Source: an uncultured Limnohabitans sp.
Lineage (GTDB): Bacteria > Pseudomonadota > Gammaproteobacteria > Burkholderiales > Burkholderiaceae_C
NCBI GenBank assembly: GCA_937928195.1
Contig: CALEYZ010000138.1
Location: 1 to 12,196, forward strand
DNA: 12,196 bases
Direction: 5' to 3'
This document shows positions 1-6,052 of the stretch, piece by piece (position 1 is the first letter of the stretch; the number at the start of each line of letters is the position of its first letter). Under the pieces are notes generated by a model. The model made no database searches and was not told the origin of the DNA. It saw only the letters and a program-made list of their open reading frames with translations. The translations under genes and the position numbers were made by a program.

Positions 1-698
1 TGTTGTTCGGCGAGAAGTACGGCGAAACTGTGCGCGTGTTGGACATCGGCTCCAGCCGTGAACTGTGCGGTGGTACCCATGTGCACCGCACGGGCGACAT
101 CGGTTTGTTCAAAGTGGTGGCCGAGAGCGGTGTGGCCGCAGGTGTGCGCCGCATTGAGGCTGTGACCGGTGGCAATGCCTTGGCCTACTTGCAGTCTTTG
201 GAAGCCACTGTTTCCAAAGCAGCAGGCAGCTTGAAAGCATCGCCTTCAGAACTCAACAGCCGTATCGCCCAAGTCTTGGACCAAGTGAAATCCTTGGAAA
301 AAGAAATGGCCGCGCTCAAAGGCAAATTGGCCTCGTCACAAGGCGACGAGCTCATGACGCAAGCCACCGATGTGAAGGGCGTCAAAGTCTTGGCCGCCTT
401 GCTGCCAGGTGCCGATGCTAAAACATTGCGCGACACGATGGACAAATTGAAAGACAAACTGAAAACCGCCGCCATTGTGTTGGCTGCGGTGGACGGTGAC
501 AAAGTTCAATTGGCCGCAGGTGTGACCGCGGACACGACGGGCAAAGTGAAGGCGGGTGAGTTGGTGAACTACGTGGCCCAGCAAGTGGGCGGCAAAGGCG
601 GCGGCAAGCCCGACATGGCCATGGCTGGCGGCACGGATGCAACCCACCTCAATGCTGCATTGGCCAGTGTGCAAGCTTGGGTGACCGAGCGCTTGTGA
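1..698 (+). CDS. alaS: Alanyl-tRNA synthetase, C-terminal part (partial)
   Basis: This is the 3' part of alanyl-tRNA synthetase, the cytoplasmic enzyme that attaches alanine to tRNA-Ala and hydrolyses mischarged Ser/Gly-tRNA. About 231 residues are visible. The frame is already open at the left edge, so the TTG at position 3 is an internal Leu codon, not a start. Visible in order: the end of the editing domain with the CGGTH motif (Cys and His that with an upstream HxxxH pair bind zinc), the following GDIGLFKVVAESGVAAGVRR stretch typical of AlaS, a predicted coiled coil (roughly residues 75-118 of the fragment), and the C-Ala domain with a GGKGGGKPDMAMAGG glycine-rich motif near the end. The gene stops with TGA at 696-698 and is followed by an intrinsic terminator. 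Identity is secure; the catalytic core lies outside the window. Confidence 0.97.
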   Translation, partial: LFGEKYGETVRVLDIGSSRELCGGTHVHRTGDIGLFKVVAESGVAAGVRRIEAVTGGNALAYLQSLEATVSKAAGSLKASPSELNSRIAQVLDQVKSLEKEMAALKGKLASSQGDELMTQATDVKGVKVLAALLPGADAKTLRDTMDKLKDKLKTAAIVLAAVDGDKVQLAAGVTADTTGKVKAGELVNYVAQQVGGKGGGKPDMAMAGGTDATHLNAALASVQAWVTERL

Positions 699-746
699 TG
701 CTTCAAATGGCATGACGATTTCGTCGTCAGAAATTTGAGTTTGAAG

Positions 747-769
747 AAAGCCCCGAGAGGGGCTTTTTT
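747..769 (+). terminator. Intrinsic terminator of alaS
   Basis: An 8-bp stem AAAGCCCC / GGGGCTTT (747-754 and 759-766) encloses a GAGA tetraloop. The T-run spans 764-769. It lies 49 bp after the alaS stop and matches the classic Rho-independent layout, so alaS transcription should end here and not enter the toxin-antitoxin locus. Confidence 0.92.
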
Positions 770-781
770 CATGCGCGATTG

Positions 782-838
782 CAAGTGAATGGCAGAGTTT
801 TTGTTGGGTGAATGTTTAAGCTCATGTGCATTCACTTG
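782..838. repeat. 10-bp inverted repeat upstream of the parD promoter
   Basis: CAAGTGAATG at 782-791 is matched exactly in inverted orientation by CATTCACTTG at 829-838. A third partial copy, GTGAATG, lies between them at 808-814. The right arm overlaps the proposed parD -35 hexamer at 836-841. It could be an additional regulator-binding site or chance; no function is shown. Confidence 0.4.
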
Positions 839-864
839 ACTTGTCTGGGTGATTCAAAAATAAT
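836..864 (+). promoter_or_regulatory. Predicted sigma-70 promoter of parD
   Basis: TTGACT (836-841, 5 of 6 to the -35 consensus) is separated by exactly 17 bp from AATAAT (859-864, 5 of 6 to the -10 consensus). Transcription would start near 871, about 21 bp before the parD ATG. This is the best-formed promoter in the window. Confidence 0.75.
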
Positions 865-882
865 AACTGTTAGTAATAGTTA
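864..882. promoter_or_regulatory. Palindromic operator candidate for ParD autoregulation
   Basis: TAACTGTTAGTAATAGTTA is a 19-bp dyad centred on 873 with a single mismatched pair (869/877). It starts on the last base of the predicted -10, covers the expected start site and touches the ribosome-binding AGGA at 882-885. Ribbon-helix-helix antitoxins of the ParD type repress their own operons by binding such dyads, so this is the natural autoregulatory operator. Binding itself is inferred. Confidence 0.6.
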
Positions 883-891
883 GGATATCAA

Positions 892-1158
892 ATGCCAACC
901 AGTGTCGCCCTCAGTCCTCATTTTGAATCTTTCATACGAGATCAAGTTGAAAGTGGTCGCTACAACAACGTCAGTGAAGTCGTCCGGGCAGGTTTGCGTT
1001 TGCTGGAGGATACAGAACGGCAGAAAGACATGCAGCTTCAAGCGTTAAAGGCTGAGTTGGAGGCTGGTAAGGCCAGTGGCCCAGCTCAGAATGCAGCCCC
1101 TGTCTTTGATCGGTTGAAAAGCAAATACGCTAAACAAGCCAAATCAAAAAGCCATTGA
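892..1158 (+). CDS. parD: Type II antitoxin, ParD/CopG ribbon-helix-helix family
   Basis: A small 88-residue protein. Residues about 4-42 form a ribbon-helix-helix DNA-binding fold: a short strand (SVALSP), helix FESFIRDQVESGRY, then NNVSEVVRAGLRLLEDTE, the signature turn and second helix of ParD antitoxins. The charged, flexible C-terminal half (residues 43-88, rich in K, E, Q and A) is where ParD proteins wrap and neutralise ParE toxin. The start is supported by AGGA at 882-885, 6 bp before ATG. The stop overlaps the next start as TGATG (1156-1160), the translational coupling usual for parDE. The expected partner toxin is truncated, so this may be an orphan antitoxin surviving as an autorepressor or as protection against related toxins. 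Family assignment is confident; present activity is inferred. Confidence 0.88.
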   Translation: MPTSVALSPHFESFIRDQVESGRYNNVSEVVRAGLRLLEDTERQKDMQLQALKAELEAGKASGPAQNAAPVFDRLKSKYAKQAKSKSH

Positions 1159-1274
1159 TGCTGTTAAGCATCACGCCTTTAGCGGCTCAAGATTTAGAAG
1201 AAATTGGCGACTACATTGCACAAGACAACCCATCTTTTCAAAAATCTTTGATGCCACTTAATGCTGGTCGCTAA
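1158..1274 (+). pseudogene. parE: Truncated ParE-type toxin (3' deletion)
   Basis: An ATG overlapping the parD stop (TGATG) opens a 38-codon frame ending in TAA at 1272-1274. Residues 1-25, MLLSITPLAAQDLEEIGDYI followed by AQDNP, match the N-terminus of RelE/ParE-family toxins (beta strand, then the helix that ends in ...DYIAxDNP). After residue 25 the resemblance stops; the tail SFQKSLMPLNAGR is unrelated. ParE toxins are usually about 95-100 residues, so the catalytic-fold strands and gyrase-targeting C-terminus are gone. The stop overlaps by 2-3 bp the 3' end of the opposing pseudouridine synthase gene at 1271, which suggests a deletion joined the toxin gene to its neighbour. The peptide is very unlikely to be toxic. 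Confidence 0.75.
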
Positions 1275-2278
1275 GAGCGTGTCGGTCTTAGAGTCCTGCA
1301 GCTTTCAAACCTTCGTTCAACACCCGTCAGTGGATCGTTGAAAGCAAGTGTCTTTGCCAAAAGCTGCAATGGCGCACCGAAATCTTCCGGCTCATCCGCC
1401 GCGCGCTTGACCACCGGATAAAACTGATCGCCCACCAAGGGCAGGCCCAGCGCGTTCATGTGCACCCGCAATTGATGGCGTTGGCCTGTGATGGGTTTCA
1501 AGACATAACGCGCCAAGGCGGGCGACGATGAGGTGAGGATTGGCATGCCTGAAGCGCGGTCATCCAAACGCTCAACGCAGTCAATCCAAGTTTCGCTGTT
1601 CCAAGTTTCGCCTTCTTGTAGTTCATCTGCGCTCAACTCTCGCATCCTGAAAAACTGCGCAGCTTCCACCATCTTGCTTTTGTGCGTCAGCGGAAACGTT
1701 GGCATCAGCCCTGACGTCTCAGGCGCCCCTGCAATCGCCTCATACGTCTTCTCAACTTGCCGCAACCTGAACAAGGCTTGGTACGCATCGCGGTCTTGCG
1801 CGCGAACGCTGAACACCACCAAGCCAGCGGTCTCTCGGTCAATGCGATGAAGGGGGGAAAGCTCTGGCAAATTCAATTGCTGCTTCAGTTGCACCAACAA
1901 ACTTTGTTGCACATAGTGGCCGCCCGGCGTGACCGGCATGAAGTGCGGCTTGTCGGCCACCACCAAGTGCGCGTCTTGAAAAATGACCTCTGCTTTGAAT
2001 GGCAAGGTGGGTTCATCTGTCACCTCGCGAAAGTAGTGCAAGTGCGATTCGCTCAACAAACTTTGGTCGGGTGCAATAGCTTGCCCGATGCCGTTCAGCA
2101 CGCGGCCTCCGTCAAAGCGCTGCAGCCACACTTCGCGCTGAATGGCCGGAAATCTTACGCACAAAAAATCAATGGCCGTCAGCTGCGTGTTGGCAGGCAC
2201 GCCTACTTTGCTGGCACTGACACCCTTGGCGTCATTGACGAGCAGCTTAGACGCGTTGGAAGACGACATCCCACACAC
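1271..2278 (-). CDS. RluA-family pseudouridine synthase
   Basis: An RNA-modifying enzyme of the RluA family (COG0564), which isomerises uridine to pseudouridine in rRNA or tRNA. It has 335 residues from GTG at 2278, or 332 from ATG at 2269. The catalytic motif is HRIDRETAGLVVFSV, with the conserved Asp at residue 147 (GTG numbering). Downstream are the usual EKTYEAIAG strand and the KPITGQRHQLRVHMNALGLPLVGDQFYP block. The N-terminal 90 residues resemble an S4-like RNA-binding extension. The GTG has GGGG five bases upstream; the ATG has only a GG abutting it, so GTG is slightly favoured. Both starts overlap the trmB 3' end, so it is probably the last gene of the minus-strand operon. Which uridine it targets cannot be told from sequence. 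Its last few residues (after RRFESCRTL) lie at the parE junction and may have been altered by that rearrangement. Confidence 0.9.
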   Translation of the reverse strand: MCGMSSSNASKLLVNDAKGVSASKVGVPANTQLTAIDFLCVRFPAIQREVWLQRFDGGRVLNGIGQAIAPDQSLLSESHLHYFREVTDEPTLPFKAEVIFQDAHLVVADKPHFMPVTPGGHYVQQSLLVQLKQQLNLPELSPLHRIDRETAGLVVFSVRAQDRDAYQALFRLRQVEKTYEAIAGAPETSGLMPTFPLTHKSKMVEAAQFFRMRELSADELQEGETWNSETWIDCVERLDDRASGMPILTSSSPALARYVLKPITGQRHQLRVHMNALGLPLVGDQFYPVVKRAADEPEDFGAPLQLLAKTLAFNDPLTGVERRFESCRTLRPTRS

Positions 2279-2984
2279 CGTGCCCCAATTTCAAACCGCG
2301 GTTTTCAAATTTGGTGAGCGGGCGATAGTCTGGCTTTTGGGCGTAGCCACCGTTGGAGGCATCCGCGGTGTTTTTCAGCAAAGGCTCTGCACTCAGTACT
2401 TCCAAGATTTGAACCGCATACGGCTCCCAGTCGGTGGCACAGTGAATGTAAGCGCCTGGCTTTAAACGTGCCGCCAGTTTGGCAATCAATGGTGTTTGAA
2501 TCAGTCTGCGTTTGTTGTGACGCGATTTGTGCCAAGGATCGGGAAAGAAAATGTGCACGCCGTCAATCGACGACAAAGGCAACATGTTGTCGATCACTTC
2601 CACAGCATCGTGCTGCAAGATGCGGATGTTGTGAATGTCTTGTTCGCCAATGCGTTTGAGCAAGGCGCCCACACCGGGTTCGTGCACTTCGCAGCACAAG
2701 AAATGATCGTGTGGGCGAACTTTGGCAATGTGCGCGGTGGCCTCGCCCATGCCAAAGCCAATTTCCAAAATGACAGGTGCTGGTGCGGCCTCTTGGCCGT
2801 TCAAGCCAAAGGCTTTGGCCATGTTCAAAGGCTCAGGTGCGTACTGCAGCAAATACTGAGGACCCCACACTTCAAACGCTTTGGCTTGACCGGTGGTGGT
2901 GCGGCCTGCGCGCTTCACGTAGCTTTTGATATTTTTGGGAAACGCCACATCGGCAGGCGCTTGGTTGGGGGTGTCTGAAGTCAT
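2247..2984 (-). CDS. trmB: tRNA (guanine-N7)-methyltransferase
   Basis: TrmB transfers a methyl group from S-adenosylmethionine to N7 of G46 in the variable loop of tRNAs. The 245-residue protein shows the complete family pattern: the AdoMet-binding motif LEIGFGMGE (residues 73-81), the signature FPDPWHKSRHNKRR (147-160) with the catalytic Asp, the ATDWEPYA motif (183-190) and the C-terminal TKFENRG (224-230). Length is typical for proteobacterial TrmB with a short basic N-terminal extension. Its ATG overlaps the gluQ stop as ATGA (2981-2984), implying translational coupling. Its own 3' end overlaps the next gene by 23-32 bp. No truncation or missing key residue is seen. Confidence 0.96.
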   Translation of the reverse strand: MTSDTPNQAPADVAFPKNIKSYVKRAGRTTTGQAKAFEVWGPQYLLQYAPEPLNMAKAFGLNGQEAAPAPVILEIGFGMGEATAHIAKVRPHDHFLCCEVHEPGVGALLKRIGEQDIHNIRILQHDAVEVIDNMLPLSSIDGVHIFFPDPWHKSRHNKRRLIQTPLIAKLAARLKPGAYIHCATDWEPYAVQILEVLSAEPLLKNTADASNGGYAQKPDYRPLTKFENRGLKLGHGVWDVVFQRV

Positions 2985-3907
2985 GCCCCGATTTTAGTGG
3001 CTTCGCGCTGGGCCCATTGCGCGGTCCAAAATGCCAAAACAGATGGCCGTTCTGCCAATGAATTCAAAGGGGCAGCGCGTGTGTCCAGTCCCAATGCAGT
3101 GGCGGCCTGATTCATGGCTTGGCAAACCGCCGTCTCGGTGCTGAGGTCTAGCGCCTTGGCACCGTTTTGCTTGGAGAGTTTTTCGCCGTTGGCACCCAGC
3201 ACCAAAGGCGTGTGCAAATACGCAGGCTGTGGCAGGCCCAAGGCCTCTTGCAGCAAAATTTGCCGGGCGGTGTTGTCGGTTAGGTCTTGGCCACGCACCA
3301 CATGGCTGATGCCTTGGGCGCCATCGTCCACCACCACCGCCAGTTGGTAGGCCCACAAACCATCGGCGCGTTTGAGCACAAAGTCGCCCACTTCGGTCAA
3401 CACGTTTTGCGTTTGGGGCCCCAGTCGTCTGTCGGTCCAGTGCACCACAGAGCTGCCGCGCAAGGTGCACCACTGCTGCACATTGAAGCGCCAAGCTCTG
3501 GCCGGTTTGCCATGCAAGCCGTTGCGGCAGGTGCCAGGGTAGACCGCTGCTTTGTGGCGCGCAATGTCCAAACCCAACATGGCCTGGCTTTCTTCAATTT
3601 CTTTGCGCGAGCAGCCGCAGGGGTAAACCAAGCCCTTGGCCAACAAATGATCTAAGGCCTGTTGGTAGACCGTGTCACGTTGCGATTGGTAGACCACCTC
3701 ACCGTCCCAATGCAAGCCGCATTGCTGCAGTTGTTGCAGGATGGCAAGGTCTGCCCCGGGTATGCAACGTGGACCATCGACATCTTCGATGCGCACCAGC
3801 CACTCACCCTTGTGCGCACGCGCATCGAGGTAACTGGCCAGGGCGGCGACCAAAGAGCCTGCGTGCAATTCACCAGTGGGTGAGGGCGCGAATCTGCCGC
3901 GAAACAT
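2981..3907 (-). CDS. gluQ: Glutamyl-Q tRNA(Asp) synthetase
   Basis: GluQ (GluQRS, YadB) is a shortened glutamyl-tRNA synthetase paralogue that attaches glutamate to the queuosine base at position 34 of tRNA-Asp. The 308 residues start with RGRFAPSPTGELHAGSLVAA, which carries the HIGH-like class I signature as HAGS (15-18). Cys97, Cys99 and Cys127, with Tyr123 nearby, match the zinc site of the family. KLSKQ (243-247) is the KMSKS-equivalent loop. The anticodon-binding half of true GltX is absent, as expected: GltX is around 470 residues. It starts 6 bp after the stop of the oxidoreductase gene and ends in a 4-bp overlap with trmB, so the two tRNA genes are evidently co-expressed. No strong Shine-Dalgarno is seen, which fits coupling to the upstream gene. 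Confidence 0.95.
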   Translation of the reverse strand: MFRGRFAPSPTGELHAGSLVAALASYLDARAHKGEWLVRIEDVDGPRCIPGADLAILQQLQQCGLHWDGEVVYQSQRDTVYQQALDHLLAKGLVYPCGCSRKEIEESQAMLGLDIARHKAAVYPGTCRNGLHGKPARAWRFNVQQWCTLRGSSVVHWTDRRLGPQTQNVLTEVGDFVLKRADGLWAYQLAVVVDDGAQGISHVVRGQDLTDNTARQILLQEALGLPQPAYLHTPLVLGANGEKLSKQNGAKALDLSTETAVCQAMNQAATALGLDTRAAPLNSLAERPSVLAFWTAQWAQREATKIGA

Positions 3908-3913
3908 GCCGAG

Positions 3914-4978
3914 TTAAATGACGGCGAGGGCCAGTTCCAAACCAGAAACAAAAGCGTCTTCAACGCGATGGCCCAAGCACCAGTCACCGCACAAACCAAT
4001 GCCTTGCTTCTTGCTGTGCATGTGGCTGGCACCTAAAGGCTGCAAGGTTTTGGCATAGCGCCAGCGGTGCACATCGGCATGCGCCGGTGTGGCGCGAATG
4101 CCTGTGATTTCGGAGAAGGCTTTGAGCAATTTGGCTTGCACACGTTCGGGTGCATCTTCCAAATGTTCTTGTGACCACGCCGCACTGGCCTGCACCGTCC
4201 AGCGTTCAATTTGCTCGCGGCCAGGCTTGGACGACTCGCGTGCCAACCAGGCCACGCGGTGGTGCACACTGCGGGCTGCATTCCACTGGGGGCCGAGTGT
4301 GATCAGGCCTGGCTGAACGGCATTGGGGAAAGCCACCATGAGCGTCCAGCAGGGCGCCACTTGCACTTTGTTCAAGGCGGCCGCTTGTTCCATCTTGATG
4401 CCCGAGTTGCGCAACAAGTCAATGGCTTGATCGGAAGGAATGGCCAGCAGCACTTGGTCAAAACCACTGAACACCGACTGCGCACCTTCGGGCTCTTCGC
4501 TGTGCAATTGCCACAGGTCGGGGTGCAAGGTGTCGCGTTCAATTTTGAAGACCTTGGACTCAAAGTGAAGGGTGTCGTTTTGCACCAAAGGCTGAGCCCA
4601 GGCTTTGACCAAGGCGTTCATGCCAGGGGTGGCCACCCAATGTTTGTCTTGCGTGTTGCGCGCGGCTTCGACCACGTGGCCCATGGCGTCCAGCACGCGA
4701 ACCGCGTTGGCACTCCAGGGCTTGCAAACGTTGGGTGTGGTGGCCAGGGCTTGCGCAAAGCGCGCATCGCGCACCGTGAAGTATTGCGCGCCATGGTCAA
4801 AGCTGCCAAAGCTGGAAGTGCGGGTGGACAGTCGGCCACTGGCGCCTTTGCTTTTTTCAAAAACCGTCACGCGGTGACCGGCTTGCATCAGGGTGCGCGC
4901 GCAGGTGATGCCTGCCATGCCTGCACCAATGATGGCGAAATGTTGAACAGGTTTTGTCTGGGTGTTTGTTTTTGTCAT
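3914..4978 (-). CDS. FAD-dependent oxidoreductase, renalase-like (COG3380)
   Basis: A 354-residue flavoprotein. The N-terminus has the Rossmann dinucleotide-binding motif AIIGAGMAGITCARTL (GxGxxG at 18-23) with Glu41 at the end of the second strand, where it binds the FAD ribose. GRLSTR near residue 49 and DHGAQYFTVRD (61-71) are typical of the renalase/amine-oxidase-like group. The C-terminal FAD motif is GIGLCGDWCLGHRVEDAFVSG (326 onward). Family members are soluble cytoplasmic enzymes; the substrate of bacterial COG3380 proteins is mostly unknown, and nothing here identifies it. There is no signal peptide. The gene starts 9 bp after the LysR-type regulator stops and ends 6 bp before gluQ. 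Upstream sequence offers only a weak Shine-Dalgarno (GAGTAG). Confidence 0.85.
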   Translation of the reverse strand: MTKTNTQTKPVQHFAIIGAGMAGITCARTLMQAGHRVTVFEKSKGASGRLSTRTSSFGSFDHGAQYFTVRDARFAQALATTPNVCKPWSANAVRVLDAMGHVVEAARNTQDKHWVATPGMNALVKAWAQPLVQNDTLHFESKVFKIERDTLHPDLWQLHSEEPEGAQSVFSGFDQVLLAIPSDQAIDLLRNSGIKMEQAAALNKVQVAPCWTLMVAFPNAVQPGLITLGPQWNAARSVHHRVAWLARESSKPGREQIERWTVQASAAWSQEHLEDAPERVQAKLLKAFSEITGIRATPAHADVHRWRYAKTLQPLGASHMHSKKQGIGLCGDWCLGHRVEDAFVSGLELALAVI

Positions 4979-4987
4979 GGGGCTACT

Positions 4988-5932
4988 CTACACGCGATGG
5001 TGGGGTTGGAGCAATGCTTGTTTGGTTCTGTCTTGCTGCAACTGCGACAACCACCAATTCAAGGCATGGCCGAGGCTTTTGCCTTGCGGGTTGCGCCAGG
5101 CAAATTCAACTTGGCTGATGCGTTGCACACGGCTCACTTTTTTGGCCACCAAGCGGCCGCTGTCGAGGTAGGGCTTGGCCATGCTCTCGGGCAAAAAGCC
5201 GCCGCCCAAGCCGCGCAACTGCGCTTCCAATTTGCTGGGCATGTCGGGCACGGTGAACACATCTTGTCCCCCCAAGAGGCCAATGGTGACGCCTTCGCCG
5301 CGCTGCACCGAGTCGGCCACGGCCACAGCGCGGTGCTGCTGAAGCACCGCATCGGTCAAGGGTTCTGCGGCCGTGGTCAAGGGATGGTGCGGTGCAACTG
5401 CGTAGACAAAGTTCACTTGCCCCAAGGTCTCATGCAACAACTCGGCATGGCTGGCTGGCGTGATGAACACACCAATGGCCAAATCGGCTTGGCCCGATTT
5501 GAGCGCTGCCAAAGTGCCAGACAAGGTTTCATACCGAATGCGCAAACGGGTGGGTGGATTGAGTGCCAAGAAGCCTTCGCACAACTCCATCACCACCGAC
5601 CTGGCAATGATGCTGTCGACGGCCACCGTGAGCACCGACTCCCAGCCCGTGGCCACGCGCTTGACGCGGTTGGCCAAGGCGTCCACATCTTGCAGTAAGC
5701 GCTTGGCTTCTCGCAGCAACTCTTTGCCAGCCTCCGTGGGTTTGGCTTGGCGGCTGCTGCGGTCAAACAACAGAACATCCAGGGCGTCTTCAATTTGGCG
5801 CACGCGGTACGTGAGTGCGCTGGGCACCAAGCCTCGCTGGCGGGCGGCGGCTGCAAAGCTGCCCGTTTCTTCGATGGCCAGCAGCAGGCTGAGAGCATCG
5901 GGAGTGAGAAGGTCACGCGAGGTGGCAGACAT
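4988..5932 (-). CDS. LysR-family transcriptional regulator, YhaJ-like
   Basis: A 314-residue LysR-type regulator. The winged helix-turn-helix spans about residues 12-70, with GSFAAAARQRGLVPSALTYRVRQIEDALDVLLFDRS as the recognition region. It is followed by a linker helix and a periplasmic-binding-protein-like effector domain (about 95-300). Blocks such as VPSAL-Y, LDVLLFDRS, GWES-LT, APHHPL and AVAVADS recall E. coli YhaJ, from memory and not aligned. YhaJ lies beside the pirin gene yhaK, and here too the regulator is divergent from a pirin gene, so pirin-flavodoxin is the likely target. The ATG at 5932 gives the standard LysR N-terminus. It heads the minus-strand series with only 9 bp to the oxidoreductase, so autoregulation would also affect the genes behind it. 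The effector is not predictable. Confidence 0.93.
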   Translation of the reverse strand: MSATSRDLLTPDALSLLLAIEETGSFAAAARQRGLVPSALTYRVRQIEDALDVLLFDRSSRQAKPTEAGKELLREAKRLLQDVDALANRVKRVATGWESVLTVAVDSIIARSVVMELCEGFLALNPPTRLRIRYETLSGTLAALKSGQADLAIGVFITPASHAELLHETLGQVNFVYAVAPHHPLTTAAEPLTDAVLQQHRAVAVADSVQRGEGVTIGLLGGQDVFTVPDMPSKLEAQLRGLGGGFLPESMAKPYLDSGRLVAKKVSRVQRISQVEFAWRNPQGKSLGHALNWWLSQLQQDRTKQALLQPHHRV

Positions 5933-5951
5933 CGTGTCAGGTACTTTGAGT

Positions 5952-5985
5952 ATTCAAATAATTTGAATGATAACGACAAATTATC
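5952..5985. promoter_or_regulatory. Two tandem LysR-type T-N11-A dyads
   Basis: Dyad 1 is ATTCAAATAATTTGAAT (5952-5968), perfect 7-bp arms around TAA, with T5954 and A5966 in T-N11-A register. Dyad 2 is GATAACGACAAATTATC (5969-5985), perfect 5-bp outer arms, with T5971 and A5983 again in T-N11-A register. The centres are 17 bp apart, so the sites lie about one and a half helical turns from each other in the divergent lysR-pirin region. This is the expected arrangement for a LysR-type regulator that activates the divergent gene and represses itself. Confidence 0.6.
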
Positions 5986-6009
5986 TTGGTTCTATTGAAA
6001 GCATTGCAA
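5980..6009 (-). promoter_or_regulatory. Candidate promoter of the LysR-regulator operon
   Basis: On the minus strand TTGCAA (6009-6004, 4 of 6 to the -35 consensus) is followed after 18 bp by GATAAT (5985-5980, 5 of 6 to the -10 consensus). Transcription would begin near 5973, about 40 bases before the LysR start. The -10 overlaps the second LysR-type dyad, consistent with self-repression. Weak -35, so moderate confidence. Confidence 0.4.
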
Positions 6010-6052
6010 TTTAAAGTTCAGCCATCAACTCTTCCAACAAGTGAGGCAACGC

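Noticed and set aside
4211..5698. A 495-codon open frame on the plus strand
   Set aside because: It lies antisense to the well-supported FAD oxidoreductase and LysR genes, spans both of them and the gap between, and its translation is low in recognisable motifs. It arises from the codon bias of the real genes.
6041..6052. GTG 6041 as the pirin start
   Set aside because: This GTG is part of the Shine-Dalgarno GTGAGG, and ATG 6053 gives the classical pirin N-terminus and the usual His57/His59/His101/Glu103 numbering.
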